A stretch of 64,000 nucleotides of DNA from HGM04593 sp045630965 (GTDB lineage: Bacteria > Bacteroidota > Bacteroidia > Bacteroidales > Bacteroidaceae): positions 124,001-188,000 of the forward strand of contig JAZQTU010000042.1 in assembly GCA_045630965.1 (NCBI GenBank). The letters run 5' to 3'. Below the pieces are notes generated by a model. It was not told where the DNA came from and searched no databases. It saw only the letters and a list, made by a program, of their open reading frames with translations. The position numbers and the translations under genes were made by a program. Shown here one piece after another: positions 8,316 through 17,496 of this stretch (position 1 is the stretch's first letter; each line of letters opens with the position of its first letter).

Positions 8316-9146
8316 ATGAACAGACAGGAACTTATCAAGCAAATCAAGAAGAAACGTTCATTCCTTTGTGTAGGACTCGACAGTGACATAAAGAAGTTGC
8401 CGGCTCACCTGTTGAACAGCGAAGATGCTGTTTTTGAATTCAACAAGGCTATAATCGACGCGACTGCACCATATACTGTTGCATACAAGCCAAACCTTGC
8501 TTTCTACGAAGCTTGCGGTGTAAAGGGATGGATAAGCTTTGAAAAGACCGTTAATTATATTAAGGAGAACTATCCTGAAATATTCATCATTGCTGATGCA
8601 AAGCGTGGTGACATTGGAAACACATCATCACTCTACGCACGTTCATTCTTTGAGGAGATGAAGGTTGACTCAATCACCGTAGCTCCTTACATGGGCGAGG
8701 ACAGCGTTAAGCCATTCCTTGCATACGAAGGTAGCTGGGTTATTGTACTTGCCCTTACATCAAACCCAGGTTCGCACGATTTCCAGTTGACAAAGGACGA
8801 GAACGGCACAATGTTGTTCGAGAAGGTTCTGGAGACATCACAGAAATGGGGAAGCGACGAGAACATGATGTATGTTGTTGGCGCTACACAGGGTAAATCA
8901 TTCGAGAACGTACGTCGAATTGTTCCCAACCACTTTCTCCTTGTACCGGGTGTAGGAGCACAGGGTGGCTCACTCGAAGAGGTATGCAAGTATGGTATGA
9001 ACGACGATTGCGGTCTGCTTGTAAACGCAAGCCGTGCCATCATCTTTGCCGACAACAGCGAGAACTTCGCAGCTGTAGCAGCAGAAAAGGCAAGCGACTA
9101 CCAGAAGCAGATGGAGGCTGAACTAAAGGCAAAAGGTGTTATTTAA
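8316..9146 (+). CDS. pyrF: Orotidine 5'-phosphate decarboxylase
   Basis: A 276-residue OMP decarboxylase of the longer class 2 type, making UMP from OMP in pyrimidine synthesis. FLCVGLDSD near residue 16 opens the TIM barrel. The catalytic DAKRGDIGNTS (about residues 95-105) carries the Asp-Lys-Asp set. LVPGVGAQGG (about residues 209-218) binds the phosphate. It lies 19 nt behind prfA and is probably cotranscribed. Confidence 0.95.
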   Translation: MNRQELIKQIKKKRSFLCVGLDSDIKKLPAHLLNSEDAVFEFNKAIIDATAPYTVAYKPNLAFYEACGVKGWISFEKTVNYIKENYPEIFIIADAKRGDIGNTSSLYARSFFEEMKVDSITVAPYMGEDSVKPFLAYEGSWVIVLALTSNPGSHDFQLTKDENGTMLFEKVLETSQKWGSDENMMYVVGATQGKSFENVRRIVPNHFLLVPGVGAQGGSLEEVCKYGMNDDCGLLVNASRAIIFADNSENFAAVAAEKASDYQKQMEAELKAKGVI

Positions 9147-9200
9147 GCATAAATAACCATAAATTTTATAAAACTGCAACTTTTGCATGTTTATAAGGGT

Positions 9201-9208
9201 TATCTTAG
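9201..9208 (+). promoter_or_regulatory. Candidate internal -7 box for the lipid A operon
   Basis: TATCTTAG, one mismatch from TAnnTTTG, 31 nt before the lpxD ATG. A TTTG sits at 9182-9185, but the spacer is only 15 nt. It argues that the TTG-started extension of lpxD upstream of 9240 is not coding. Confidence 0.3.
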
Positions 9209-9239
9209 CAAACGTAATGATGCAGAACAATTATTTACC

Positions 9240-10271
9240 ATGATTTTCACAGCTAAACAAATTGCCTCTTTTGTAAACGGAGAGGTTATTGGCAATGAAA
9301 ATGCTGAGATTTTTACATTTGCCAAAATAGAAGAGGGAGTTCCGGGGGCATTGTCGTTCCTGGCAAATCCTAAATACACCGATTATATATATCGCACAAA
9401 CTCTTCGGTGGTGCTGGTGAACCGTGATTTCGTTCCGGCACAGGAGATTGCTGCAACCCTTATAAAAGTTGACAATGCATATGAGAGCCTTGCGAAACTT
9501 ATGACCATGTACGAGGCAAGCAAGCCAAAGAAACAGGGAATCAGTTCGCTGGCATCAATTGCTCCAACTGCAAAAATAGGAGACAACTGTTATATTGCAC
9601 CGTTCGTAGTAATTGGCGATGGATGCGAAATTGGAGACAATTGCTGTATCCATGAGGGGACATCCATCGGAGACGGAGCAAAAATAGGAAATGAGTGTCT
9701 CATTTATGCACATGCAACAGTTTATCACGATTGCCGCATTGGCAATAACTGCATATTGCACAGCGGATGTGTCATAGGTGCTGACGGCTTTGGATTTGCA
9801 CCTACATCCGAAGGATACGAGAAAATTCCGCAGATGGGAATTGTTGTCATTGAAGACAATGTGGAGATTGGTGCAAATACATGTATCGACCGCGCAACAA
9901 TGGGTGCTACAACAATACACAGCGGAGTAAAACTCGATAACCTTATACAAATTGCCCACAATTGCGAAATAGGCAGCCACACAGCTATGGCAGCTCAAGT
10001 TGCAGTTGCAGGAACAACAAAGATGGGCGAATGGTGCATATGCGGTGGCCAGGCAGGCATTTCGGGACACAGCACAATTGGTGACCGCACCACTATCGGA
10101 CCGCAATGTGGCACGATAGGCAACCGTAAAGGTGGTGAAAGATTGCTCGGTTCACCGGCAATGGATGCAAAAGAGTATATAAAGGCAACGGCATATCTCA
10201 AGAGGTTGCCCGACATGGAAAGAAAAATTAAGGAGCTAACAAAAGAACTCGAGGCATTGAAGAATAAATAA
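9240..10271 (+). CDS. lpxD: UDP-3-O-(3-hydroxyacyl)glucosamine N-acyltransferase
   Basis: 343 residues from the ATG at 9240 (MIFTAKQIASF). It transfers the second hydroxyacyl chain from acyl carrier protein to the lipid A precursor. An N-terminal uridine-binding domain is followed by a left-handed beta helix of hexapeptide repeats (IGDNCYIAPF, IGDGCEIGDN and so on). The catalytic His is in QIAHNCEIG. A C-terminal helix (MERKIKELTKELEALKNK) matches LpxD trimers. The in-frame TTG at 9183 would add 19 residues not typical of the family. It lies 10 nt before lpxC/fabZ. Confidence 0.94.
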   Translation: MIFTAKQIASFVNGEVIGNENAEIFTFAKIEEGVPGALSFLANPKYTDYIYRTNSSVVLVNRDFVPAQEIAATLIKVDNAYESLAKLMTMYEASKPKKQGISSLASIAPTAKIGDNCYIAPFVVIGDGCEIGDNCCIHEGTSIGDGAKIGNECLIYAHATVYHDCRIGNNCILHSGCVIGADGFGFAPTSEGYEKIPQMGIVVIEDNVEIGANTCIDRATMGATTIHSGVKLDNLIQIAHNCEIGSHTAMAAQVAVAGTTKMGEWCICGGQAGISGHSTIGDRTTIGPQCGTIGNRKGGERLLGSPAMDAKEYIKATAYLKRLPDMERKIKELTKELEALKNK

Positions 10272-10281
10272 GCATATATTC

Positions 10282-11670
10282 ATGAATAAGCAGAAAACAC
10301 TCAACGGCAGCTTTTCGCTTTCCGGCAAAGGACTACATACAGGCTTGAACCTTACTGTAACATTCAACCCTGCACCGGAAAACTATGGCTACAAGATACA
10401 GCGCATAGACCTACCGGGAGAGCCTATTATCGATGCTCTTGCCGAAAATGTCACAGAGACCACACGTGGAACTGTTTTGGCAAAGGGTGACGCACGCGTA
10501 AGCACCGTAGAGCATGCTCTTGCAGCACTTTTTGCACTTGGCATTGACAACTGCCTGATGCAGGTCGACGGCCCGGAATTCCCTATTCTTGACGGAAGTG
10601 CAAAATATTACGTCGAGAACATAGAGCGCATTGGCATGAAGGAGCAGAATGCTGAAAAGGATGTTTTTGTAATAAAATCAAAGATAGAGATAAAGGATGA
10701 GAACACAGGGAATTCAATAATCATTCTACCCGATGAGAAGTTCAGCCTGAATGTCCTTATCCGTTACGACAGTGACATCCTGTTCAACCAATATGCAACA
10801 CTCGAAGACCTGGAAGAGTTCAAGAGCGAGATTGCGTCAAGCCGCACATTCGTCTTTGTCCGCGAACTCGAGCCCCTGCTCAATCTTGGTCTCATCAAAG
10901 GCGGTGACCTTGACAATGCCATAGTCATATACGAGCGTGAAATGCCACAGGAGCAGTACGACAAACTAGCGGACGTGCTCGGTGTTCCCCACATGGATGC
11001 AAAGACACTGGGATATCTTAACCACAAGCCGCTTGTATGGAACAATGAGCCCGCAAGACACAAACTGTTAGATATCATCGGTGACCTTGCCCTTGTCGGC
11101 AAGCCGTTACAGGGACGCATAATCGCGACATGCCCCGGACACACCATCAACAACAAGTTTGCGCGTGCTATGCGCAAGGTTATCCGTGAGCACAATATAC
11201 AGGCACCGATATATGACCCGAACCGCGAGCCGGTAATGGACATAAGAAGAATAAAGGAACTCCTGCCCCACCGTAGCCCAATGCTGTTGGTAGACAAAGT
11301 GATAGAAATGGGGTCAAACTACATTGTAGGTACAAAGAACGTAACCATAAACGAATCGTTCTTCATGGGGCATTTCCCCAACGAACCGATAATGCCTGGA
11401 GTATTGCTTGTTGAAGCCATGTCACAATGCGGTGCCTTGCTGGTAATGAACATGCTTGACGAGCCGTCAAAATATTCGACATACTTTCTCAAGATTGACA
11501 AGATAGCATTCCACAAGAAAGTAGTTCCAGGCGATACGCTGATATTCAAAGTAGAACAACCAGTGGCATTACGTCATGGCATATCAATGATGAGAGGATA
11601 CGTATTTGTTGGAGAGAAACTTGTAGCAGAAGCACAATTTACAGGACAGATTATAAAGAACAAAGATTAA
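10282..11670 (+). CDS. lpxC/fabZ: Bifunctional LpxC deacetylase / FabZ dehydratase
   Basis: 462 residues with two enzymes fused. Residues 1 to about 300 are LpxC, the zinc deacetylase committing to lipid A synthesis: zinc ligands are H78 (VEHAL), H260 and D264 (RHKLLD), and the general base His is H287 (PGHTIN). Residues about 318-462 are FabZ, the 3-hydroxyacyl-ACP dehydratase: LLPHRSPMLLVDKV, catalytic H364 (GHFPNEP) and E378 (VEAMSQCG). This fusion is known in Bacteroidetes. It ties together two enzymes competing for the same hydroxyacyl-ACP pool. It lies between lpxD and lpxA with 10- and 12-nt gaps. Confidence 0.95.
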   Translation: MNKQKTLNGSFSLSGKGLHTGLNLTVTFNPAPENYGYKIQRIDLPGEPIIDALAENVTETTRGTVLAKGDARVSTVEHALAALFALGIDNCLMQVDGPEFPILDGSAKYYVENIERIGMKEQNAEKDVFVIKSKIEIKDENTGNSIIILPDEKFSLNVLIRYDSDILFNQYATLEDLEEFKSEIASSRTFVFVRELEPLLNLGLIKGGDLDNAIVIYEREMPQEQYDKLADVLGVPHMDAKTLGYLNHKPLVWNNEPARHKLLDIIGDLALVGKPLQGRIIATCPGHTINNKFARAMRKVIREHNIQAPIYDPNREPVMDIRRIKELLPHRSPMLLVDKVIEMGSNYIVGTKNVTINESFFMGHFPNEPIMPGVLLVEAMSQCGALLVMNMLDEPSKYSTYFLKIDKIAFHKKVVPGDTLIFKVEQPVALRHGISMMRGYVFVGEKLVAEAQFTGQIIKNKD

Positions 11671-11682
11671 AAAGCGATAGAG

Positions 11683-12453
11683 ATGATCAGCCCATTGGCA
11701 CATATAAACCCTGGTGCAAAGATTGGAGAGAACTGCACTATTGAACCTTTTGTATATATCGAAGACAATGTCGTGATAGGCGACAACTGTCACATCATGG
11801 CACATGCATCGGTGCTAAGCGGTACTCGCATGGGAAACAACAATAAGGTTTTCCATGGCGCAGTGGTTGGCGGTATTCCACAGGACCTGAAGTTCAAAGG
11901 AGAGGAGACTACTCTTGAAATAGGTGACAACAACCTCATACGCGAAAACGTGACATTGAACAGAGGTACTGCATCAAAAGGCAAGACCGTTATAGGCAGT
12001 AACAACCTGTTCATGGAAAACTGCCACATTGGACACGACTGCGTTGTCGGTAGCAATTGTATAATTGGCAATTCAACCAAGATTGCCGGCGAAGTTGTAA
12101 TAGATAATTTTGCAACATTGAGTGCATGTGTTCTTGTACATCAGTTCAGCAACATCGGAAGCTACGTGATGATACAGGGCGGCTGCAGAATAAACAAGGA
12201 CATACCACCTTATATCATTGCTGCCCGCGAACCAGCAAAATATTGTGGACTGAACATTGTAGGACTCCGTCGCAGAGGATTCAGCAATGAAGCAATAAAG
12301 GAGATACACAGAGCATACCGTCATATATATGAAAGCGGTACAATTGTTTCGACAGCATTGGAAAGAATAAAGGAAGAAGGAAACATCACTCCCGAAATCG
12401 AATACATAATCAATTTTATTGAAAAGACATCACAAAGAGGTATAATTGGATAA
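11683..12453 (+). CDS. lpxA: UDP-N-acetylglucosamine O-acyltransferase
   Basis: 256 residues, the first enzyme of lipid A synthesis, acylating UDP-GlcNAc at the 3-hydroxyl. It begins with hexapeptide repeats (ISPLAHINPGAKIGENC) forming the beta helix. The catalytic His is in CHIGHDCVVG. The conserved HQFSNIGSYVMIQGG segment follows, and then the helical C-terminus (GLRRRGFSNEAIKEIHRAYR). Length matches the family. It lies 12 nt after lpxC/fabZ. Confidence 0.95.
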   Translation: MISPLAHINPGAKIGENCTIEPFVYIEDNVVIGDNCHIMAHASVLSGTRMGNNNKVFHGAVVGGIPQDLKFKGEETTLEIGDNNLIRENVTLNRGTASKGKTVIGSNNLFMENCHIGHDCVVGSNCIIGNSTKIAGEVVIDNFATLSACVLVHQFSNIGSYVMIQGGCRINKDIPPYIIAAREPAKYCGLNIVGLRRRGFSNEAIKEIHRAYRHIYESGTIVSTALERIKEEGNITPEIEYIINFIEKTSQRGIIG

Positions 12454-12467
12454 AACAGAAAACTATT

Positions 12468-13037
12468 ATGATATACAAATTCAGACTTTTGTCGGATGAA
12501 GTTGATAACTTCAGAAGAGACATTGAGATTGACTCAGACGCTACATTCCTTGACCTTCACAAGGCAATTCTGGAATCGGTCAACTACCCTGACGACCAAA
12601 TGACATCATTCTTCATATGCACCGACCAGTGGATTAAAGAGGTGGAAATTACACGCGAAGATATGGGTGGAATGTCCGAGGAGGAAAACTACGCAATGGC
12701 AGACACTGTTATCGGCGACGTTGTAGAGGACGAGAAGCAGAAACTGATGTATGTATTCGACCCTCTTGCCGACCGCGCGTTCTTTATGGAATTAAGCAAG
12801 ATTGAATTCGGTAAGAACATTGACAAGGCTGTATGTACCAAGTCAAACGGCGAGGCACCTGCACAGACTTTGAATTTTGACGAATTGCTGAAGTCAAACA
12901 ACACTACAACTTCGGACATCGAAGATTTCAATGAAGATTTCTATGGAAGCGAAGGCTACAATGATGATGATATAGACCTTGACGGCTTTGACATCAACAA
13001 CATTGCCGATTCAAGCTATTCCGACGATCTTTATTAA
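12468..13037 (+). CDS. pRiA4b ORF-3-like protein with acidic tail
   Basis: 189 residues. The first ~115 residues (YKFRLLSDEVDNFRRDIEI, then ATFLDLHKAILESVNY) resemble the pRiA4b ORF-3 / IS1096-passenger fold, which often begins with a K-x-R-L strand and a helix LxxLHxxI. The last ~60 residues are very rich in Asp, Glu, Asn and Ser (DDDIDLDGFDINN). There is no signal peptide or membrane segment. It sits between lpxA (14-nt gap) and miaA (23-nt gap), so it is almost certainly cotranscribed with lipid A genes. Its function is unknown; despite the family name there is no transposase near. Confidence 0.75.
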   Translation: MIYKFRLLSDEVDNFRRDIEIDSDATFLDLHKAILESVNYPDDQMTSFFICTDQWIKEVEITREDMGGMSEEENYAMADTVIGDVVEDEKQKLMYVFDPLADRAFFMELSKIEFGKNIDKAVCTKSNGEAPAQTLNFDELLKSNNTTTSDIEDFNEDFYGSEGYNDDDIDLDGFDINNIADSSYSDDLY

Positions 13038-13060
13038 TCATTGTAGTTCTGAACAAAACG

Positions 13061-13957
13061 ATGAATACGCTTGTCGTACTTATTGGACCAACGGCTGTGG
13101 GAAAGACTGATACAAGTCTTGCCATAGCCGCTCATTTTGCATGTCCCATAATATCTTCCGACTCAAGACAGATGTACAAAGGCATGGAGATTGGTACGGC
13201 AATGCCCGGCAAGGAGGAACTCGAACGTTGCAGACACTATTTTGTAGGACAGCTCTCACCCGGTGACTATTACAGCGCTGCAAAATACGAAGAGGATGTT
13301 ATAGCATTGCTTGAAAAGGAATTCGCCCATAACCCGGTAATGCTGATGTCCGGCGGTTCAATGATGTATATCGATGCTGTGTGCAACGGCATTGATGATA
13401 TACCTACCGTTGATGACGAGACACGCGCCATGATACTTGCAAAGTACGAGAAGGAGGGTCTTGAACAACTTGCCGGAGAACTTCGTCTGCTTGACCCGGA
13501 ATACTATAACGAAGCGGATATAAAGAATCCCAAACGCGTGATGCACGCATTGGAGATATGTTACATGACCGGCAAGACATACAGTTCGTTCCGCAAGCGC
13601 AGGAAGAAGGAAAGACCGTTCAATATAATAAAGATAGGCCTGCAACGCGACCGCGAAGAGCTATATGAACGCATAAACCGCCGAGTAGATATAATGATTG
13701 AACAGGGGCTTGTAGAAGAGGTTAAGAGATTTCAGCACTTGAAGTACCACAATTCTCTCAACACGGTGGGATACAAAGAGATTTTCAAATACCTAGACGG
13801 AGAATGGACACTACCCTTCGCCATTGAAAAGATAAAGCAGAACACACGTATCTATTCACGCAAGCAGGTCACATGGTACCGCAAGGATGAAGATATCACA
13901 TGGTTCCACCCGGATGATATTGAAAGAATAATAAAATATATCGAGCATAAAATCTGA
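13061..13957 (+). CDS. miaA: tRNA dimethylallyltransferase
   Basis: 298 residues. It transfers a dimethylallyl group to A37 of tRNAs reading UNN codons. P-loop GPTAVGKTDTS lies at residues 8-18. SSDSRQMYKGMEIGTAMP at about residues 32-49 is the substrate Asp/Arg segment. NPKRVMHALEI and the C-terminal TRIYSRKQVTWYRKD match the tRNA-binding parts. It is the last gene of the prfA-lpx block; its 3' end and TGA stop sit inside the downstream palindrome. Confidence 0.95.
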   Translation: MNTLVVLIGPTAVGKTDTSLAIAAHFACPIISSDSRQMYKGMEIGTAMPGKEELERCRHYFVGQLSPGDYYSAAKYEEDVIALLEKEFAHNPVMLMSGGSMMYIDAVCNGIDDIPTVDDETRAMILAKYEKEGLEQLAGELRLLDPEYYNEADIKNPKRVMHALEICYMTGKTYSSFRKRRKKERPFNIIKIGLQRDREELYERINRRVDIMIEQGLVEEVKRFQHLKYHNSLNTVGYKEIFKYLDGEWTLPFAIEKIKQNTRIYSRKQVTWYRKDEDITWFHPDDIERIIKYIEHKI

Positions 13958-13976
13958 TTTTATGCTCGATATATTT
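13934..13976. terminator. 19-bp perfect palindrome shared by miaA and the radical SAM gene
   Basis: Arms 13934-13952 and 13958-13976 are fully complementary, with loop TCTGA. The loop contains the miaA TGA stop. The right arm contains the stop codon (minus strand TAA) of the convergent radical SAM gene. T-rich or A-rich ends allow termination in both directions. Confidence 0.85.
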
Positions 13977-14889
13977 TTCCTTGCCACGTATCACGCTCAC
14001 GCATTCGGCGCTTTACCTTTTCAATAAGTTCATGATTCTTCAGTCCCCAATCGGGAGCAATCAGAAGTTCCTTGGGCGACTGCGATGCAAACCGTTCCAG
14101 AACAAAAGCAGGATTCAACCTCTCGACATAGTCTACGACAGTCTCTACATAGTTCTCAACGGTAAAGAGAGAGAATTCCGAAGGATTCTCCGCGTACTCT
14201 TCAGCCATTCGTGTACCACGGATAAGTTGCAGCTGATGCAGTTTCAATGTTGTCAGCGGAAGTTCCGACAATACAGTTGCCTGGTTCATCAGTTCCTCCC
14301 TGTCCTCGCCTGGCAATCCAAGTATGATGTGCGCACCGACAGGAATACCACGCGCTGCAGTACGTCTTACAGCATCTACAGCGCATGCATAGTCATGACC
14401 GCGGTTGATGCGGACAAGAGTCTTGTCCGATGTACTCTCAATACCATATTCAACGAGTACAAATGTACGTTTCTGCAACTCCACAAGATAATCGAGCAAT
14501 TCATCAGGCATACAGTCGGGACGTGTACCGATTACAATTCCGATACACCCCTCCACAGCAAGAGCATCTTCATAGCGTCTCTTGAGATTTTCCAGCGAAT
14601 CGTAAGTATTGGTATATGCCTGGAAATAGGCAAGATAGCGCATCGACGGATATTTATGCGAAAAGAAAGAAATTCCCTCCCTCATCTGTTCAGCAACAGG
14701 AAGGTGCTTGTGACAAAAAGCAGGATTGAAAGTACGATTATTGCAGTACGTGCACCCGCCACGTCCCTTTGTTCCATCGCGGTTGGGACATGTAAAGCCA
14801 CCGTCAATAGTAATCTTCTGCACCTTGAAACCGAAGATATTACGCAGGTATGCCCCGAACTCCTTATAATAAAATCTTTCGTCGGACAT
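13960..14889 (-). CDS. Radical SAM protein, YhcC/TIGR01212 type
   Basis: 309 residues. The [4Fe-4S] ligands are C34, C46 and C49 in TCPNRDGTKGRGGCTYC, with the wide spacing of the YhcC family rather than CxxxCxxC. The glycine-rich VGAHIILGLPGE segment binds SAM. FVLVEYGIES and LKLHQLQLIRGT are also family-typical. The reaction is not established for this family. The start is 3 nt after the AraC-type gene, so the two are probably cotranscribed. It converges on miaA through a shared palindrome. Confidence 0.85.
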   Translation of the reverse strand: MSDERFYYKEFGAYLRNIFGFKVQKITIDGGFTCPNRDGTKGRGGCTYCNNRTFNPAFCHKHLPVAEQMREGISFFSHKYPSMRYLAYFQAYTNTYDSLENLKRRYEDALAVEGCIGIVIGTRPDCMPDELLDYLVELQKRTFVLVEYGIESTSDKTLVRINRGHDYACAVDAVRRTAARGIPVGAHIILGLPGEDREELMNQATVLSELPLTTLKLHQLQLIRGTRMAEEYAENPSEFSLFTVENYVETVVDYVERLNPAFVLERFASQSPKELLIAPDWGLKNHELIEKVKRRMRERDTWQGKIYRA

Positions 14890-14892
14890 ACA

Positions 14893-15729
14893 TCAACTAC
14901 GTTTACGGAATTCGCTTGGAGTCATTCCGGTCATTCTCTTATAATAACGGCTGAAGTATGACTGACTCGGGAAATTATACTCATCGGCAAGTTCCTGAAT
15001 ACTTTTGGAAGTGTATGACAGCTCATATTTCAACTTTGTAGACACGGTTGAATCTATTATTTCCTTGGCTGTATGATTTGATATCTCATTACACACCTCA
15101 TTCAAGTATCCGCTGCTCACTCCAAGCTCATTGGCATAGAAAAGCACCTCACGCGACACCGAATGTGACTCAACAAGTACCTTGATGAATTGGCGGAAAA
15201 GTTCCTTCTTGCGTGAAATATACTCGTGCAGTTCCACATTATAGTCACTATTACTGGTAAAGAACTGTTGCTGAACATAAAAGAGCGATGCAACCTGTTT
15301 TACAACAACCTGCTCAAACCGCTCGACATCAAGTAGAGTCGAAGCCTTAGCTATAAGTTCGAATGTAGTTTCAAGAATCTTGAGATAATTCTGGTCAAAG
15401 TAGATAAGCGGATTTTTCTTTACATAGTCATAATGAGTCATCTTCAACTCAGCAATTATCGGAGTGAAGACGCTGACAGGCAAAATTAACGCTTGCGCCA
15501 TGAAATCACAGCTGCCATCCTTGAAGGCAACAATGTCATAAGGATGTACAGAGAGAAAACCATTGTTTTTCAATGTGTAGTTCACATAATTTATCTCAAC
15601 GGTAACTTCTCCCCCCTTGCACAACAAAAGCACAAGACTGTTACATTTTACTGGTTCAGTATATGAAGCATCTATTCCAAGTTCAAGAAGTGCTATTTTA
15701 CTTTTATCTGTATTTTTAAGTATATCCAT
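14893..15729 (-). CDS. AraC family transcriptional regulator
   Basis: 278 residues. The C-terminal ~100 residues hold two helix-turn-helix motifs: ELGVSSGYLNEVCNE, then SIQELADEYNFPSQSYFSRYYKRMTG with the family ending TPSEFRKR. The N-terminal half (about residues 1-150) looks like a cupin-type sensing domain (LVLLLCKGGEVTVEINYVNY). Ligand and targets are unknown. It lies immediately upstream of the radical SAM gene on the same strand. Confidence 0.85.
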   Translation of the reverse strand: MDILKNTDKSKIALLELGIDASYTEPVKCNSLVLLLCKGGEVTVEINYVNYTLKNNGFLSVHPYDIVAFKDGSCDFMAQALILPVSVFTPIIAELKMTHYDYVKKNPLIYFDQNYLKILETTFELIAKASTLLDVERFEQVVVKQVASLFYVQQQFFTSNSDYNVELHEYISRKKELFRQFIKVLVESHSVSREVLFYANELGVSSGYLNEVCNEISNHTAKEIIDSTVSTKLKYELSYTSKSIQELADEYNFPSQSYFSRYYKRMTGMTPSEFRKRS

Positions 15730-15787
15730 ATTAAATCACCTACACCTGTATTTATCCACAAATTCCAATCTCGATTTTATTTTGGAA

Positions 15788-15795
15788 CAAAAATA
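15788..15795 (-). promoter_or_regulatory. Candidate -7 box of the AraC-type gene
   Basis: Minus strand reads TATTTTTG, an exact TAnnTTTG match, 59 nt upstream of the ATG. A TTTG is present further up, but at only 14-nt spacing. Confidence 0.4.
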
Positions 15796-15857
15796 AGAAA
15801 AACAACAATCAAAAACAATAGTTTGATTTGAAAAAGGACAATTTGCGGTCAACAATG

Positions 15858-15907
15858 AAAAGAGCGAAGTTGTTTTATAAACATATATAACACAACTTCA
15901 CTCTTTT
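15858..15907 (-). terminator. Terminator of the DUF4301 gene
   Basis: Arms AAAAGAGCGAAGTTGT (15858-15873) and its complement (15892-15907) pair over 16 positions with one mismatch, around an 18-nt AT-rich loop. It lies 47 nt after the DUF4301 stop on the minus strand, facing the upstream region of the AraC-type gene. Confidence 0.65.
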
Positions 15908-15954
15908 TAACTACCACGGGCCGGAATTGACAGCCGTGATGATATTATGGAATG

Positions 15955-17469
15955 TTACTGATGTACCTCACGCAACAAGTCGTTGACAGTCTTAACAGGG
16001 TTGAATGTAACGAGAGGAACCTCAACGAATATAGTATTCCAGTCGCTCATTGCACCGTTCCAGAGACCAGGCAGTTCCATAGCCTTCAGTTCTCTGCCGT
16101 TCTTTGACTTGTGCGAAATGAAACCGGTATTCTTGTCTACAAATTCAGGAAGATTGAACTTTTCTCCTTTATAATTCTTGACCGCACATACGAGGTCAAC
16201 CGGGTTGAAGTGTGTTCCGTTCTCAAACATAGACTTGGAAGCCTCATTGTTCATGTCAATCTGAGAGCTCTCAAGAATCTGCAATGAAACAGTTCCGTCC
16301 TGGTTGTATGCAAGGAATGGACCACCGCCTGGCTCGCCTACATTCTTTACCATACCACAAACACGCATAGGACGATCGAGTTTCTTGCGGAGATAAGCCA
16401 CAAGCGCATCATTGTCCATGCCATCCACATCACTACTGATGCACTGCATATCGTTTCTCAGGAACGACTTCATCTCTTCCAACTGTTCAGGAGTGCAGTT
16501 TCCGGCATCAAGCAACTGCAAATATCCATATGCTCTCTTCTGACGGTCAACAAGGATACCGGCAAGCAATTTCTTGTATGTGACAGTGTCTGGTTTCAAA
16601 CGGTCGGGAACAACATTGTCAATATTCTTGATAAAGATTACATCGGCATTGATATCGTTAAGGTTCTCGATGAGCGCACCATGGCCACCGGGACGGAACA
16701 CCAATGAACCGTTCTCGCGGAACGGAGCATTGTCAGCATCCACAGCAATAGTATCTGTACACTGTTTCTGTTCCGAGAATGATATGTCATATTTGACGTT
16801 GAACAACTGTTCGTAGTATGCCTTACGCTCTGCAACCAACTCCTCAAAAAGTTCCTTATGGTTCGAAGAAACGGTAAAGTGCAGTTTCACTACTCCATCG
16901 GTTGCCGCATAAAGCGCACCCTCAACGAAATGCTCTTCGGCAGATGTGCGTGCATCGTCACCGTAAGTATGGAACTTGAGCAATCCCTTTGGCAACGAGC
17001 CGTAGTTCATACCGGTGAAATCAAGAAGGTTAAAGACAACCGCCTTGTAATCACCTTTTGCCATAAGTTCGTTTACTGTGCAGGAATTGTTCTTTACACA
17101 TGTAGCATTCAGGTCGCCATAAAACGCGAATTTCTCAATATTTGCAAAGAAATTCTTTTCAAAATCGGTTGTAGGCACGTCATATTCCGCGCTCAAGAAC
17201 GAGAAGAGATCCTTGAACATACGGCTTGCAGCACCCGATGCCGGAACAAATTTCAGGATTGCATTACCTTCGGCACAATAGTTGTCCCAAACTGCAAGAT
17301 ACTCTTTAATCTCATTGTCGGCAGGATTAAGAATTCCCTTTCCGATTGTTGCTGCTTCCTCAATCTTCAGGAAAGGGAAACCAGTCTTGAATGTTCTCAA
17401 TTGTTCGGCAACCTGTTCTGCCGAAATACCTTTCTTGCTCAAAAGCAATTGGTCAGCCTTGCTTATCAT
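15955..17469 (-). CDS. DUF4301 family protein
   Basis: 504 residues from the ATG at 17469 (MISKADQLLLSKKGIS). The start KKGIS..QVAEQLRTFKTGFPFLKI is typical of DUF4301, a Bacteroidetes family of unknown function. Glycine-rich motifs FVPASGAASRMFKDLF (about residues 71-86) and VFRPGGHGALIENLNDI resemble nucleotide- or sugar-nucleotide-binding loops, but no reaction is assigned. There is no signal peptide from this start. The longer frame to 17526 would place coding sequence across the -7 and -33 boxes, so it is rejected. It is divergent from the RSH gene. Confidence 0.8.
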   Translation of the reverse strand: MISKADQLLLSKKGISAEQVAEQLRTFKTGFPFLKIEEAATIGKGILNPADNEIKEYLAVWDNYCAEGNAILKFVPASGAASRMFKDLFSFLSAEYDVPTTDFEKNFFANIEKFAFYGDLNATCVKNNSCTVNELMAKGDYKAVVFNLLDFTGMNYGSLPKGLLKFHTYGDDARTSAEEHFVEGALYAATDGVVKLHFTVSSNHKELFEELVAERKAYYEQLFNVKYDISFSEQKQCTDTIAVDADNAPFRENGSLVFRPGGHGALIENLNDINADVIFIKNIDNVVPDRLKPDTVTYKKLLAGILVDRQKRAYGYLQLLDAGNCTPEQLEEMKSFLRNDMQCISSDVDGMDNDALVAYLRKKLDRPMRVCGMVKNVGEPGGGPFLAYNQDGTVSLQILESSQIDMNNEASKSMFENGTHFNPVDLVCAVKNYKGEKFNLPEFVDKNTGFISHKSKNGRELKAMELPGLWNGAMSDWNTIFVEVPLVTFNPVKTVNDLLREVHQ

Positions 17470-17496
17470 AATGGTTAAATTAAAGTTTCTTAACAG

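Noticed and set aside
9183..9239. 19-codon N-terminal extension of LpxD from a TTG
   Set aside because: Not present in LpxD proteins and overlaps a -7-like box; ATG at 9240 gives the usual length.
12468..13037. Insertion-sequence cargo because of the pRiA4b/IS1096-like domain
   Set aside because: No transposase, terminal inverted repeats or target duplications; the gene is tightly packed in a conserved operon.
13981..14961. 326-codon frame antisense to the radical SAM gene
   Set aside because: The minus-strand gene has an intact iron-sulfur motif and family ending; the antisense product has no family features.
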